Counted from the first letter of the stretch, positions 1 to 8,000 are shown. The stretch: 15,826 bases of DNA from Paracoccaceae bacterium (GCA_007120685.1 SKNG01000164.1:1-15826); one strand, 5' to 3'. Program-made: numbers and translations. Notes: generated by a model not told the origin, from the sequence alone.

Positions 1-54
1 GTTGTAGGCGGACCAGTTCGTCGTGCGGTAGCGGGCGGGCTCGGGCTTGCTCAT
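1..54 (-). CDS. IS5-family transposase, N-terminal fragment (runs off the left edge)
   Basis: Only 18 codons are visible. They read MSKPEPARYRTTNWSAYN, a start I recognise as typical of IS5-family DDE transposases common in Rhodobacteraceae, whose proteins usually continue with a 'ALKRRGSL' type segment. The start is the ATG at 54-52; a weak purine-rich GGGCGG lies just upstream. The DDE catalytic domain is outside the window, so nothing can be said about whether the gene is intact. The element has inserted into the IS110 transposase gene, and both are read in the same direction. Confidence 0.75.
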   Translation of the reverse strand, partial: MSKPEPARYRTTNWSAYN

Positions 55-73
55 GCCGCCCATCTAACCGCAT

Positions 74-92
74 GGATTCGTGATGTGAATCC
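74..92. repeat. Small inverted repeat inside the IS5 leader
   Basis: GGATTC at 74-79 and GAATCC at 87-92 form a perfect 6-base inverted repeat with a 7-base spacer. It lies between the IS5 terminal repeat and the transposase start, so it could be a hairpin in the transposase leader or part of a transposase binding site. No function can be assigned from the sequence. Confidence 0.4.
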
Positions 93-93
93 T

Positions 94-1029
94 TCACAGC
101 GAGAGTTCTGCAACAACGCCCATCCGCGCCAACCACGATCTTTCGGGTGGGCGTTTCCGTGTCGCCCCATACACAACCGACATCGCGCCGATAATCAGCA
201 ACCTGCGTGTGTCGCGCTGTCCCATCTTCGACATCTTCCCGAGCCGCTGTTTGCCGCCTGTCGACTTTTGCAGCGGCACCAGCCCGAGCCAGGCCGCAAA
301 ATCGCGGCCACGCCGGAAACTCTCCATCGGCGGCGCGAAAGCCTCGATCGCCAGCGACAGGATCGGACCGACCCCGGGCATGGTCTGCAAGCGGCGCGTG
401 GTCTCGGCTTCGCGGGACATGGCGTCGATGTGCTTTTTCAGTTTGTCTGTACGGACGGTCAGATCGGCGATCTGCTCAATCAGGCCGCGGCAGATTTCCC
501 GAACAGCGGTTGGTATGTCCGTGGTTTCATCCGCGATGATTTCTTCGATCCGGCCCATGTGATGGATGCCGTATGGGGCGATATAGCCGAACTCATAAAG
601 ATGCGCGTGCAGGGTATTCACCAGTTCGCTGCGCTGGTTCACCAACTGCTCGCGGGCACGAAAAACGATGGCGCGCTCCTGCTGCGCTTCGGACTTGACC
701 TCCACGAAGCGCATGGTCGGACGCGTGGCCGCCTCGACGATGGCTTCTGCGTCGTTGGCGTCGTTCTTGTGGCGTTTGACAAACGGCTTGACATATCGCG
801 GCGCGATCAGCTTGGCCTCATGGCCGAGCCGGATCATCTCGCGCGCCCAGTGATGCGCTCCGCCGCAAGCCTCCATGACAACCAGGCACCGCGGCAGGTC
901 CATCATGAACCTGTGGAATCGCAAGCGCGAGAGCTTCCTTCGGAACACGGGGTGCCCGTCGGCGCGGGCGCCGTGCACGTGAAAAGCGTTCTTTGCCAAA
1001 TCGACGCCGACGATTGTAACCTCCTCCAT
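94..1029 (-). pseudogene. IS110-family transposase, C-terminus cut off by an IS5 insertion
   Basis: IS110-family enzymes are DEDD recombinases that move their element without a classical DDE reaction. The open frame encodes 311 residues. The RuvC-like N-terminal domain has D10 in the VDLAK motif, E53 in VVMEAC, and D90 and D93 in KNDANDAE. A coiled linker lies near 185-215. The C-terminal Tnp_20 part has MPGVGP at 217-222 and the serine motif STGGK (S256) followed by RLGKMSKMG. Family members are usually about 340 residues and continue past SWLARM with a conserved helix. Here GVVAELSL and a stop follow M303, and those bases belong to the IS5 end. All predicted catalytic residues remain, but about 35-40 residues are lost. 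The ATG at 1029 was chosen because AAGGGAG precedes it and family proteins begin near VGVDLAK; a longer frame to 1212 has no family match. Confidence 0.85.
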
Positions 1030-1084
1030 GGGTGTCTCCCTTTCTCTTTCGTGGCTGTTGACAACCACGACGTTGGCACACTGC

Positions 1085-1109
1085 GATGCCGTCGAGGAAG
1101 GGCGGCATC
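1085..1109. repeat. 7-bp stem with 11-base loop, upstream of the IS110 transposase
   Basis: GATGCCG at 1085-1091 pairs perfectly with CGGCATC at 1103-1109 across an 11-base loop. It lies 56 bases upstream of the transposase start, in the region where IS110-group elements are known to encode a bridge RNA made of stems with internal specificity loops. That it belongs to such an RNA is inference. Confidence 0.45.
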
Positions 1110-1186
1110 CACCCCATCTGAGGTCGACAGCGGCCGGCGCGCGGGCAAGGTAAAGGCAGATGTGAGGACGTCTCATGCGCTGGGTA

Positions 1187-1221
1187 TGACACACCCTGAC
1201 GCCATTGGGCATCTTGTGTCA
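1187..1221. repeat. TGACACA...TGTGTCA inverted repeat
   Basis: TGACACA at 1187-1193 is matched by its complement TGTGTCA at 1215-1221, with a 21-base spacer. Inside it, CCTGAC at 1195-1200 and GTCAGG at 1218-1223 offer a competing pairing, and GCC/GGC at 1201-1203 and 1208-1210 can form a small inner stem. It may be part of the IS110 end or of a structured RNA. Confidence 0.45.
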
Positions 1222-1360
1222 GGTGGCGAACACTAGATCCGGCCTTGCCGGTTTCGATCCGGACAGGACCGCCTCGCATTCCAGGAACAGACCGCCGCGC
1301 GGTCGCAAGGTCCAGTAGGCGCCATGCGGCACTGGTCTCTCGTAAGATGGGCGACGGCAA

Positions 1361-1390
1361 CGCGCGGCAGCGCGAACCCGCTGCCACGCG
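1361..1390. repeat. Strong stem-loop downstream of bamB
   Basis: GGCAGCG at 1366-1372 pairs with CGCTGCC at 1379-1385 over a 6-base loop. One mismatch further out, CGCG at 1361-1364 pairs with CGCG at 1387-1390, giving 11 pairs in all. A second stem, CGGTTGC/GCAACCG at 1398-1414, begins three bases past the bamB stop. Neither is followed by a T run on the minus strand, so they are poor candidates for intrinsic terminators but could protect the 3' end of the bamB transcript. Confidence 0.45.
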
Positions 1391-1416
1391 GATGCGGCGG
1401 TTGCAGGGCAACCGTC

Positions 1417-2787
1417 CTAGCGGAAGGCGTGCAACCGGCCGTCGCGACCCAGCACGAACATTGCGCCGCCCATCACGATCGGCGCCGAGGCCGCGCCGCG
1501 CGGCACCTCCAGCACCATGGTCTCCGACCCGCTGACCGGGTCGTACCCCCGCAACGGTCCGTCGCCAGACGCCACCCACAGTCGCCCGCCGGCCAGAACC
1601 GGCCCGTGCTGAGGGAAGATCGTTGCCTGACGGCGCGGCCGGTCAGAGGCGAATAGCGGCAGCTGGACAGACCAGATCGGTGCGCCGTCGGCGGCGTCCA
1701 GCCGCATCAGACGGTTCTCGTCGGTGACCAGAAAGACCGATCCGCCCGCCGGCCAGACCGGGTCGCTGGTGCCTTCGCGCGCAGCCCAGATCTGGCTGCC
1801 GTCGCGCGCATCGAAGGCCGCCACGCGCCCGGCCTGGTTGCCGGCATAGACGCGCTGGCCATCGACCACGGGATCACCCGTCACGGCCGAGATATTTGCC
1901 CGTGCCACGCCCATACGACGCCCTGTCAGCGCCCCGGACCAGCGTTCGGCGCCGTTGGCGCGGCGCATGGCGAACAGCTCGCCCGCCTGAGTGGGGAAGA
2001 TCACATCGTCGCCGCTGATCGCCGGTGCCGCGCCGCGCGCCATGATCGACAACGATTCGGTGCCGCGCCGCGTCCAGTCAACCCGGCCGTCCGCGGTATC
2101 CATCGCCCATAGCGTGCTGTCGGCGGCGCTGACGAAGACCCGGTCACCCTGCACTGTCGGGGCGCCGGTCAGGGGCGCGTCGAAACGGTGACGCCAGACG
2201 GTTTCGCCCGTCGCGGCATCGAGCGCGGCAAGGAACCCGTGCGCCGAGGCCACATAGAGCCGCCCGCCGGCCAGCGCGATCCCGCCGCCCGAGGCGGTGC
2301 CGGCGCGCGACCATTCCGGCGTCAGATCGCGCGACCACAGTGCCTCGCCACTGCTGACAGAGGTCGCCTGCACCCGGGCCAGCGCATCAAGCGTGAACAC
2401 GCGCCCGTCGCCGCCCACCGGATCGGTGTTCAGCGTGCGCCGGCGCGCGTCGCCCTCGCCGATCGGCGTCGACCAGACCAGTTGCGGCCGCGCCGACAGC
2501 GCCGGATGCGCCGGCCGCGCACCATTCTGGCCCTGCCGGTGCGTCCAGCTGGCATTGGTGGCCTGCGCGGGCAGCGAAAGGGGCAGGGCGCGGTTGTCCG
2601 GTTCGGCGCTGCCACCCCAGGGATCGCGGATGTCGACCCGCTCGCCCGGCAGGATGAATTCGCGGCTGCATCCGGCCAGGGCAACCAGCACCACCGCCGC
2701 CACCAGCGCAGCCCGGCCCCCGCGTGCGCCCGCACCACGGCCGGCCGAGGCACCTTTTCCATGTTCGGCAATCAGCGCCCCGCGCAC
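1417..2787 (-). CDS. bamB: BamB-like PQQ beta-propeller lipoprotein
   Basis: BamB is an outer-membrane lipoprotein of the BAM complex, which folds beta-barrel proteins into the outer membrane. With the start chosen here the protein has 456 residues. A hydrophobic signal segment ends in the lipobox LAGC with C40 as lipidation site; the next residue is Ser, consistent with outer-membrane sorting. The rest is a repeat-rich propeller with recurring 'W...D..G...W' blades and motifs such as AGGRLYVAS and VYAGNQAGRVAAFDARDG. Members in alphaproteobacteria have similar length. I preferred the GTG at 2787 because GAGGAAAGGA lies 8 bases before it; an ATG at 2853 would overlap the upstream gene by 23 bases. 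It follows the yfgM-like gene closely and probably shares its transcript. The usual downstream partner der is not present; IS elements follow. Confidence 0.85.
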   Translation of the reverse strand: MRGALIAEHGKGASAGRGAGARGGRAALVAAVVLVALAGCSREFILPGERVDIRDPWGGSAEPDNRALPLSLPAQATNASWTHRQGQNGARPAHPALSARPQLVWSTPIGEGDARRRTLNTDPVGGDGRVFTLDALARVQATSVSSGEALWSRDLTPEWSRAGTASGGGIALAGGRLYVASAHGFLAALDAATGETVWRHRFDAPLTGAPTVQGDRVFVSAADSTLWAMDTADGRVDWTRRGTESLSIMARGAAPAISGDDVIFPTQAGELFAMRRANGAERWSGALTGRRMGVARANISAVTGDPVVDGQRVYAGNQAGRVAAFDARDGSQIWAAREGTSDPVWPAGGSVFLVTDENRLMRLDAADGAPIWSVQLPLFASDRPRRQATIFPQHGPVLAGGRLWVASGDGPLRGYDPVSGSETMVLEVPRGAASAPIVMGGAMFVLGRDGRLHAFR

Positions 2788-2790
2788 GGT

Positions 2791-2805
2791 TCCTGTCCTT
2801 TCCTC
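2791..2805 (-). promoter_or_regulatory. Ribosome binding site supporting the bamB GTG start
   Basis: On the minus strand this reads GAGGAAAGGACAGGA. The inner AGGA (2799-2796) is 8 bases from the GTG at 2787, normal spacing, and this decides the start over the upstream ATG codons at 2853 and 2841. Confidence 0.55.
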
Positions 2806-2830
2806 GCTCGCCGTACCGGCCACCGGCCAG

Positions 2831-3505
2831 TCAGCCCACATCGCCGGCACCACCGCCCAGAATGGCGATCATCTGCTGCACCCGTTCACGCAGCCCCGGG
2901 CTGAGATCAGGCTCATCGCGCAAGGCACGGAACTGCGCCAGCGCCGCCTCGCGGTCGCCGGCTTCGACCTGCAGAAGGGCCAGTTGTTCCAGCGCCATCG
3001 GACGATAGGCCTGCCCGGCCTGCGCCAGTGGCTGCAACAGCGCCTCTCGCTCGGCGACCGGCAGATCAGACCCGGCAAGGATGACCCGCTTCAGCACCGC
3101 CAATTGCCGATAGCTTGCCGGCAGCGCGTCATTAGCCGCCACCGCCTCAAGCGCCTGCAGCGCCCCCTCGCGGTCACCGGCCTCCAGCGCCTGCCCGGCA
3201 AGCAGCAGGTTGACGATGCCCGTGCGCCCGGCCTCGCGCGCGCCGCTGCCGCTCTCGGCCAGCGCAGCCAGCGCGGCGCTGCGCGCGCCCGGGTCGGTTT
3301 CGTTCAACGCCGCGAAGACCGCATCGCCGAAAGCCTGCGCCCGCGCCGTGGTCTGCGCCTTGTTCCATTCGTTCCAGGCCGCGCCACCGACGACCAGCAG
3401 CACCGCCAGCACCACGATCCAGCCGTATCTCTTCAGCAGCGCCAGCATCCGCTCGCGCTTCAGTTCCTCGTTCACCTCGTCGATGAAGCTGTCGCGGTCG
3501 CTCAA
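2831..3505 (-). CDS. YfgM-like inner-membrane TPR protein
   Basis: YfgM-type proteins are anchored in the inner membrane and expose a tetratricopeptide domain to the periplasm, where they assist envelope protein handling; the gene commonly precedes bamB. The protein has 224 residues. A short charged N-terminus (SDRDSFIDEVNEEL) is followed by one membrane segment near 26-46 (YGWIVVLAVLLVVGGAAW) and then an Ala/Leu-rich helical repeat region to the end. The start is a TTG at 3505: family members begin MSDxDSFIDEV, and GGAG lies 7 bases upstream. The first ATG in frame inside the gene would remove this conserved N-terminus. The stop is 43 bases before the bamB start. Confidence 0.82.
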   Translation of the reverse strand: MSDRDSFIDEVNEELKRERMLALLKRYGWIVVLAVLLVVGGAAWNEWNKAQTTARAQAFGDAVFAALNETDPGARSAALAALAESGSGAREAGRTGIVNLLLAGQALEAGDREGALQALEAVAANDALPASYRQLAVLKRVILAGSDLPVAEREALLQPLAQAGQAYRPMALEQLALLQVEAGDREAALAQFRALRDEPDLSPGLRERVQQMIAILGGGAGDVG

Positions 3506-3512
3506 CGGTTCG

Positions 3513-3516
3513 CTCC
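3513..3516 (-). promoter_or_regulatory. Ribosome binding site supporting the yfgM TTG start
   Basis: GGAG on the minus strand lies 7 bases before the TTG at 3505. Together with the conserved N-terminus it supports the rare TTG start. Confidence 0.5.
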
Positions 3517-3771
3517 GGCCTTGGTGTTCTTGCCGCCTGACGCCCGCCCCCTGGCCGGAGGCAGCGCGGCCTTGCCTGTCGGTCCGTCTTAGCGCGAAGC
3601 GGGCAGCTTTGCCAAGAGCACGGTCACGGCACCGCGAACACCGCAGGTAACCCGGCGTTTTCCCGCTCGGCCGGGGTGATCCGGGCTCACAGCCGTTGCG
3701 TAACAAGGACCAGTGACTAAATACCTGTCTGCAAGGTCGCTTTCCCGCAAATATCGCCTCCGTTACGGCGG

Positions 3772-3809
3772 CGTCGGAACAGTTTGCACTTGCCAAACCG
3801 CTGCCGACG
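3772..3809. promoter_or_regulatory. Nested inverted repeat in the leader of the RND efflux operon
   Basis: CGTCGG at 3772-3777 pairs with CCGACG at 3804-3809. Inside it GTTTG at 3782-3786 pairs with CAAAC at 3794-3798 around a 7-base loop. The structure ends 5 bases before the ribosome binding site and 16 before the ATG. It could be a repressor operator or an RNA hairpin controlling translation; the sequence alone cannot decide. Confidence 0.45.
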
Positions 3810-3825
3810 GGCAGAAAGGAAGCCC

Positions 3826-5019
3826 ATGCGTCTGACGCCCATGCTGACCGCGATAACGGTGCTGGTCACGCTCTATCTGGTTGTGATGGAGCGCGAGGCC
3901 CTGCTGGCCTTTGCCGGCGCCGTGCCGGCAGAAACCGAGGTTGCCGAGGACGCTGAAGAACGCGACCTGCCACAGTTGCGCGTGGTGGTGCAGCAATTCG
4001 ACATCCGTGACATCGAAAGCGCCGTGGTGCTGCGCGGTCGCACGCAGCTTTCGCGTCAGGTCGAGGTTCGGGCAGAGACCACGGGTCAGGTGATTTCCGA
4101 GCCACGCCAACGCGGTAGCCGTGTCGAGGAAGGGGACGTGCTATGCGAACTTGCCCCGGCCACGCGGCGTGCCGCCCTGGCCGAGGCCGAGGCGCGCCTG
4201 GCCGAGGCGGAGATCAACTTCAACGCCGCCGAGCGGCTGAGCGAGGGCGGTTTCGCAGCCCAGACCCGCGTTGCCTCGGCCCAGGCGGCGGTGCGCGCGG
4301 CCGAAGCGGCGGTGGAATCGGCCCAGGCTGAACTGGAACGGCTGATGATCCGCGCGCCTTTCGACGGACTGCTGGAGACCGAAGCCGCCGAGCGTGGCAG
4401 CCTGCTGAGCGCGGGCGGGCTGTGCGCCACGGTGCTGCGGCTGGACCCGATCAAGGTGGTGGGATTCGCCGCCGAGGCGCAGATCGACCGGCTGGGCGAG
4501 GGGGCGCTGGCCGGCGCGCGGTTGTCGAATGGTGACGAGGTGACGGGACGGGTGACCTTCCTTTCACGCTCGGCCGATCCGGCCACCCGCACCTTTCGGG
4601 TCGAAGTCACGGTGCCCAACCCGGATCTGCGCATCCGCGACGGGATGAGCGCCGACATCCTGATCGCCGCGGAAGCCACACGCGGCCATCTGGTGCCCGG
4701 TTCGGCGATGACGCTGGACGATCGCGGGCGCCTGGGCCTGCGGGTGCTGGAAGAGGGCGACCGTGTGGGTTTTGCGCCGGTGACGGTGCTGCGTGATTCG
4801 CCGCAGGGGTTCTGGGTGTCCGGGCTGCCGGATTCGGTCGAGGTGATCGTGGTGGGCCACGAGTTCGTGCGCGATGGCGTTCGGGTGGACCCGGTGCGCC
4901 GCGAGGCAGGGGACGCGGTGACCACAGAGCAGGATGGCGAAGCCGCCGGGCAGGCGCAGGGCGCCGCGCCGCTGGCCGACCCCGAGGCCGCGTCCGATAT
5001 CCTGCCTGGCGAGGATTGA
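3826..5019 (+). CDS. RND efflux periplasmic adaptor (HlyD/membrane fusion family)
   Basis: This protein should link an inner-membrane RND pump to an outer-membrane channel. It has 397 residues. An uncleaved N-terminal membrane anchor lies at 5-20 (PMLTAITVLVTLYLVV). The two lipoyl halves are around 75-110 (VEVRAETTGQVISEP..GDVLCEL) and 172-200 (LMIRAPFDGLLE), separated by an Ala/Glu-rich coiled-coil hairpin at about 113-172. A beta-barrel domain follows at about 208-285, including SADPATRTFRVEV, then a membrane-proximal domain. The last 35 residues are acidic and low in complexity. The ATG at 3826 follows AAAGGAAG and gives the expected anchor; an upstream ATG in frame at 3784 lacks this. The permease gene starts four bases after the stop. 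Substrate unknown. Confidence 0.9.
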   Translation: MRLTPMLTAITVLVTLYLVVMEREALLAFAGAVPAETEVAEDAEERDLPQLRVVVQQFDIRDIESAVVLRGRTQLSRQVEVRAETTGQVISEPRQRGSRVEEGDVLCELAPATRRAALAEAEARLAEAEINFNAAERLSEGGFAAQTRVASAQAAVRAAEAAVESAQAELERLMIRAPFDGLLETEAAERGSLLSAGGLCATVLRLDPIKVVGFAAEAQIDRLGEGALAGARLSNGDEVTGRVTFLSRSADPATRTFRVEVTVPNPDLRIRDGMSADILIAAEATRGHLVPGSAMTLDDRGRLGLRVLEEGDRVGFAPVTVLRDSPQGFWVSGLPDSVEVIVVGHEFVRDGVRVDPVRREAGDAVTTEQDGEAAGQAQGAAPLADPEAASDILPGED

Positions 5020-5023
5020 GCGC

Positions 5024-8000
5024 ATGAAGGGCATGATCGACTGGGCAGCCAGCCACGCGCGCATGATCATCGCGCTGGTGGTGCTGACGCTGGGCGCGGG
5101 CGGGCTGGCCTATGTCGGCCTGCCGAAGGAGGGCGAGCCGGATATCGAGGTGCCGGCGCTGTTCATCTCGGTCCCGTTCCCCGGCATCTCGGCCGCCGAC
5201 AGCGAAACGCTGCTGGTGCGGCCGATGGAGCAGGAGCTGTCTGGCCTCGACGGTCTGCGGGAAATGACGGCGACGGCGTCGAACAATTTCGCCGGCGTCG
5301 TGCTGGAGTTCGAATTCGGCTGGGACAAGAACGCCACCATCGCCGATGTGCGCGACCGGATGAGCCGGGCCGAGGCAGAGTTTCCGGAAGGGTTCGAGCG
5401 TTATTCGATCGACGAATTCAATTTCTCCGAATTTCCGGTGGTGATCCTGGCCGTGTCCGGCGATGTGCCGGAGCGCACCCGTCTGCGCGCCGCGCGCGAT
5501 CTCAAGCGCCGCGTCGAAGGACTGGACGCGGTGCTCTCCTCGGACATCGCCGGCGTGCGCGACGAGATGGTCGAGGTCATCATCGACCCGCTGCGGCTGG
5601 AAGCCTACAACGTCACCGCGCAGGAACTGATCAACGCGGTGACGCTGAACAACCAGCTGGTGCCAGCGGGCGAGGTAGAAGCCGAAAGCGGGCGCTTCTC
5701 GCTCAGCCTGCCGGGGAATTTCGCCGGGGTTCAGGACATCTATGCGCTGCCGATCAAGGTGAACGGCGACAGCGTGGTGACGCTGGGCGATCTGGCCACC
5801 ATCCAGTTGACCTTCGAGGACCGCGCCGGCACGGCGCGTTTCGACGGCACCGACACGCTGGCGCTGCAGGTGGTGCTGCGGCGCGGCTTCAACCTGATCG
5901 ATTCGGTGGTCGAGGTGCGCGAGGCGGTCGAGGCCGAACGCGCCGCCTGGCCCGAGGAATTGCGCGCCGCCATCACCGTGACCCCGGCGCTGGACCGCTC
6001 GGAACAGGTGCGCTCGATGATCAACCAGCTGGAAGGCTCGGTGCTGACGGCCATCGCGCTGGTGATGATCGTGGTGCTGGGGGCGCTGGGCACGCGCTCG
6101 GCGCTGCTGGTGGGTTTCGCCATCCCCACCTCGTTCCTTCTGTGTTTCATCCTGCTTGGGCTTCTGGATGTGACGATATCCAATATCGTCATGTTCGGCC
6201 TGATCCTGGCGGTGGGGATGCTGGTCGATGGCGCGGTGGTGGTGACCGAATATGCCGACAAGCGCATCAGTGCCGGCGACAGCCCGATGCAGGCCTATAC
6301 CAAGGCGTCGAAACGCATGTTCTGGCCCATCGTCGCCTCTACCGGCACGACGCTTTGCGCGTTTCTGCCGATGCTGTTCTGGCCCGGGGTGGCAGGCGAG
6401 TTCATGGGCATGCTGCCGGTGACGCTGATCTTCGTGCTGATCGCCTCGCTGGTGGTGGCGCTGGTCTTCCTGCCCATCGTCGGCGGCGTGGCCGGGCGCA
6501 TCACCCGCCGGTTCGAACAGGCGACGGCGCTGCTGATGCGGCTGCCCTGGCTTTTGCGGGTGCCGTTCCTGGCGCTGGCGCTGGCGCTGGTGGGCGGCGG
6601 GGCGATGCTGCTGCTGAACCCGGCGCTGGCGGGGCTGCCGGTGGGGCAGGGGGTGTGGTCGGCCCTGCCGGGCGCGGCGATGGTGCTCTTGGGCGCGGTG
6701 GTGCTGTCGGTCTCGGTGGGCGCGGTGTTCCCGCCGCGGCGCGCGCAGGCGGTAAAGGCCGGGCACCGGCGCACGCTCTTCGGTCGGTTTGTGAAACTGC
6801 TGGTTGGCAATCCGGTGATGCCCTTCGTGGCCATCGGTGTGGTGATCTTCTTTGTTTTTCAGGTCTTCGGCTATTATGGCGAGAACAACCGCGGGGTTGA
6901 GTTCTTCGTCGATACCGAACCCGAGCAGGGCATCATCTACGTCCGCGCGCGCGGCAATCTGTCGATATCCGAACAGGATGCGCTGGTCCGCCAGGTGGAA
7001 CAGGTGGTGCTGGCCGAACCCGGTGTCGCGGCCAGCTTCGCCTTTGCCGGCGAGGGCGGGCTGAACAGCAACACCGCCGGCGCCCCGGCACCGCGCGATG
7101 CCATCGGCCAGATCCAGTTCGAACTTCTGGGCTGGGCCGACCGCGGCGACGATCCCGCGCTTCGCGGCCAGGTGATCCTGGACCGCATGCAGGCCGAGTT
7201 CGCCCGCATCCCCGGCGTCTTTACCGAATATCAGATTCTCTCCGGCGGCCCGGCGGGGCAGAAGCCGCTGCATCTGCGGCTGACGGGCGAGGATTTCGAC
7301 GCGCTGGATACGGCGGTGGAAACCGTGCTGGACCGGTTCCGCGATACGGCCGGCGTGATCGATATCGAGGACACGCGCCCGCTGCCGGGGATCGACTGGG
7401 AAATCCGCGTCGACACCGCCATGGCGGGGCGCTTCGGGGCCGATGTGGCCACGGTGGGCGGCATGGTGCAGTTGATCACCCGCGGCATCCTGCTGGACAC
7501 GATGCGGGTGGAAAGTTCGGACGAGGAGGTGGAGATCCGCGTGCGCCTGCCGGCCGAGGACCGGCTGCTGGCGACGCTGGACACGCTGCGGGTGCAGACC
7601 CCGCAAGGGCTGGTGCCGCTGTCGAATTTCGTCACCCGCGAGGCGGTGCCGCTGCGCGGCCAGATCGACCGGGTGAACGAGCAGCGGTATTTCGATGTCA
7701 AGGCGGCGGTGACGCCGGATCTGATGTCTGTCGTCGATGCGGATGGCGAGACGGTGCGCGTGGTGACGCGCGAGCAGATCGACGCAAGGATGCACGAGGC
7801 CGGGTCCGAGGCCGCCCGTGCCGCAGAGGCGCGGCGCGCCGAGATCCGCGAGGCCGGACAGCGGCTGGTGCCGATCACGCCCAGCGAGCGTATCGAGACG
7901 ATCAGCGCCTGGCTTTCGGCCGAGAACCCGCTACCCGAGGGCGTGGGCTGGGAATGGACCGGCGAGCAGCAGGATCAGGAGGAAAGCACCGAGTTCCTGA

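Larger units (their letters stand above)
1..120 (-). mobile_element. IS5-family insertion sequence, left end (partial)
   Basis: This is the left end of an insertion sequence that continues past the left edge. Read on the minus strand from position 120, it begins GGCGTTGTTGCAGAACTC, which resembles the terminal repeats of IS5-family (IS903-like) elements. About 66 bases later a transposase start codon follows. The boundary is set at 120 because the IS110 reading frame loses its family resemblance exactly there, after the Met codon at 123-121. The other end, and the target duplication expected next to 121-129, are outside the window. The family call is firm from the protein start; the exact first base is an inference and could be off by one or two. 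Confidence 0.7.
121..1230 (-). mobile_element. IS110-family element interrupted by IS5 (right boundary approximate)
   Basis: The element contains the truncated transposase and an untranslated stretch upstream of it. IS110-family elements lack long terminal inverted repeats, so the end between the transposase start and bamB cannot be fixed by eye. The end given here is a guess placed after the TGACACA/TGTGTCA inverted repeat. The remaining part of the transposase gene should lie beyond the left edge, on the far side of the IS5 element. Confidence 0.45.
1030..1416. other. Gene-free region between IS110 transposase and bamB, rich in inverted repeats
   Basis: No convincing coding sequence lies here; the open frames crossing it are antisense shadows or uninformative extensions. 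It holds the transposase ribosome binding site (AAGGGAG just before 1029) and a series of inverted repeats: a near-palindrome at 1051-1068, a 7-base stem at 1085-1109, TGACACA/TGTGTCA at 1187-1221, CCAGT/ACTGG at 1312-1335, a strong stem at 1361-1390 and another at 1398-1414. The part next to the transposase is probably IS110 left-end sequence. The part next to bamB is probably host sequence. The border between them is not visible. Confidence 0.6.
3506..3825. other. Divergent intergenic region between yfgM-bamB and the RND operon
   Basis: No gene is supported in these 320 bases. The region must hold promoters for both directions. The stretch 3690-3800 is less GC-rich than its surroundings. 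A weak match for the rightward operon is TTGCGT (3696-3701), 16 bases, TAAATA (3718-3723), which I do not consider strong. The clearest structure is the nested inverted repeat at 3772-3809. The rightward gene has a good ribosome binding site, AAAGGAAG, at 3815-3822. Confidence 0.55.

Noticed and set aside
1030..1212. N-terminal extension of the IS110 frame by 61 residues.
   Set aside because: The extension has no IS110 similarity, and a good ribosome binding site precedes the ATG at 1029.
85..1236. A 383-codon plus-strand open frame opposite the IS110 transposase.
   Set aside because: It is antisense to a clear transposase, shows no domain I recognise, and such mirrors are common in GC-rich DNA.
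2788..2853. Upstream ATG starts for bamB (2853, 2841).
   Set aside because: They overlap the yfgM stop, lengthen an already long signal-peptide n-region, and the GTG at 2787 has a much better ribosome binding site.
3696..3723. TTGCGT-16-TAAATA as a promoter for the efflux operon.
   Set aside because: The -10 match is poor and spacing is marginal, so it is mentioned only within the intergenic description.
3506..3796. N-terminal extension of the yfgM frame to the ATG at 3796.
   Set aside because: It would add 97 residues of Arg-rich sequence without homology before the conserved family N-terminus.
4607..7795. A 1062-codon minus-strand open frame opposite the RND genes, unusually long.
   Set aside because: Its translation is dominated by His, Arg, Gln and Asp, as expected from the complement of GC-biased codons, has no recognisable domain, and spans two genuine genes.
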